DNA from: Verrucomicrobia bacterium UBA740
Lineage (GTDB): Bacteria > Verrucomicrobiota > Kiritimatiellia > RFP12 > UBA1067
DNA length: 13,797 nucleotides
NCBI GenBank assembly: GCA_002298665.1
Contig: DBKW01000039.1
Span: 20,123-33,919 of the forward strand
Direction: 5' to 3'
Under the pieces are notes generated by a model. It was not told where the DNA came from and searched no databases. It saw only the letters and a program-made list of their open reading frames with translations. A program made the position numbers and the translations under genes. Positions within the stretch are counted from its first letter, which is position 1, and each line of letters begins with the position of its first letter. Positions 13,759 to 13,797 of this stretch are shown one piece after another.

Positions 13759-13797
13759 TCAACAAACTCCGACGGACGACAAAGGCTTCCCTAACGT

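Larger units (their letters stand above)
13498..13797. other. Non-coding stretch at the right edge
   Basis: No convincing gene on either strand. A 63-codon frame on the minus strand at 13531-13722 has no family features and no clear ribosome site. The left part is A+T-rich; the right part is strongly C-biased on the plus strand and carries two short direct repeats listed separately. It may contain more of the pflB control region or the space behind a neighbouring gene outside the window. Confidence 0.5.

Overview
The window is ordinary-looking, G+C-rich bacterial chromosome from a Gram-negative (two-membrane) organism with anaerobic fermentative capacity. The evidence is an outer-membrane beta-barrel protein with a signal peptide, a periplasmic phosphate-binding protein, and a pyruvate formate-lyase with its activase. 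The mix of genes would fit a gut or sediment anaerobe, possibly of the Verrucomicrobiota/Kiritimatiellota group, but nothing here proves the phylum. No insertion sequence, phage gene, CRISPR array, tRNA or rRNA was seen.

Layout. (1) Positions 1-533, minus strand: the N-terminal part of a DUF2157-type membrane protein that runs off the left edge. It has its own promoter and Shine-Dalgarno. (2) 534-1167: a divergent regulatory region. A near-consensus sigma-70 promoter on the plus strand drives about 280 nt of sequence rich in hairpins. A 15-bp hairpin with a moderately T-rich tail and a 10-bp pairing between the two ends frame it. I read this as a candidate structured non-coding RNA (or a very long structured leader) ahead of the GT8 gene. 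(3) 1168-2169, plus strand: a GT8-family glycosyltransferase. (4) 2178-7849, minus strand: a phosphate-starvation block, an alginate-export-like outer-membrane porin followed by pstS-pstC-pstA-pstB-phoU, ending in an intrinsic terminator. The porin and pstS promoters match each other over about 46 bp, with elements repeated every 11 bp. This looks like a PhoB-type operator and implies that outer-membrane entry and inner-membrane uptake are induced together. (5) 8004-8692, plus strand: a short RluA-family pseudouridine synthase whose promoter sits so close to its ATG that the mRNA should be leaderless. (6) 8679-13373, minus strand: a tightly spaced run pflB-pflA-UDP-glucuronate decarboxylase-DUF1275 membrane protein, preceded by a 424-nt non-coding stretch with a candidate promoter, a 12-bp palindrome and a leader hairpin.

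The most interesting items are the candidate structured RNA at 686-965, the twin operators that tie an unusual porin to the pst operon, and the leaderless pseudouridine synthase. All structures and alignments were made by eye; no folding or database search was run.
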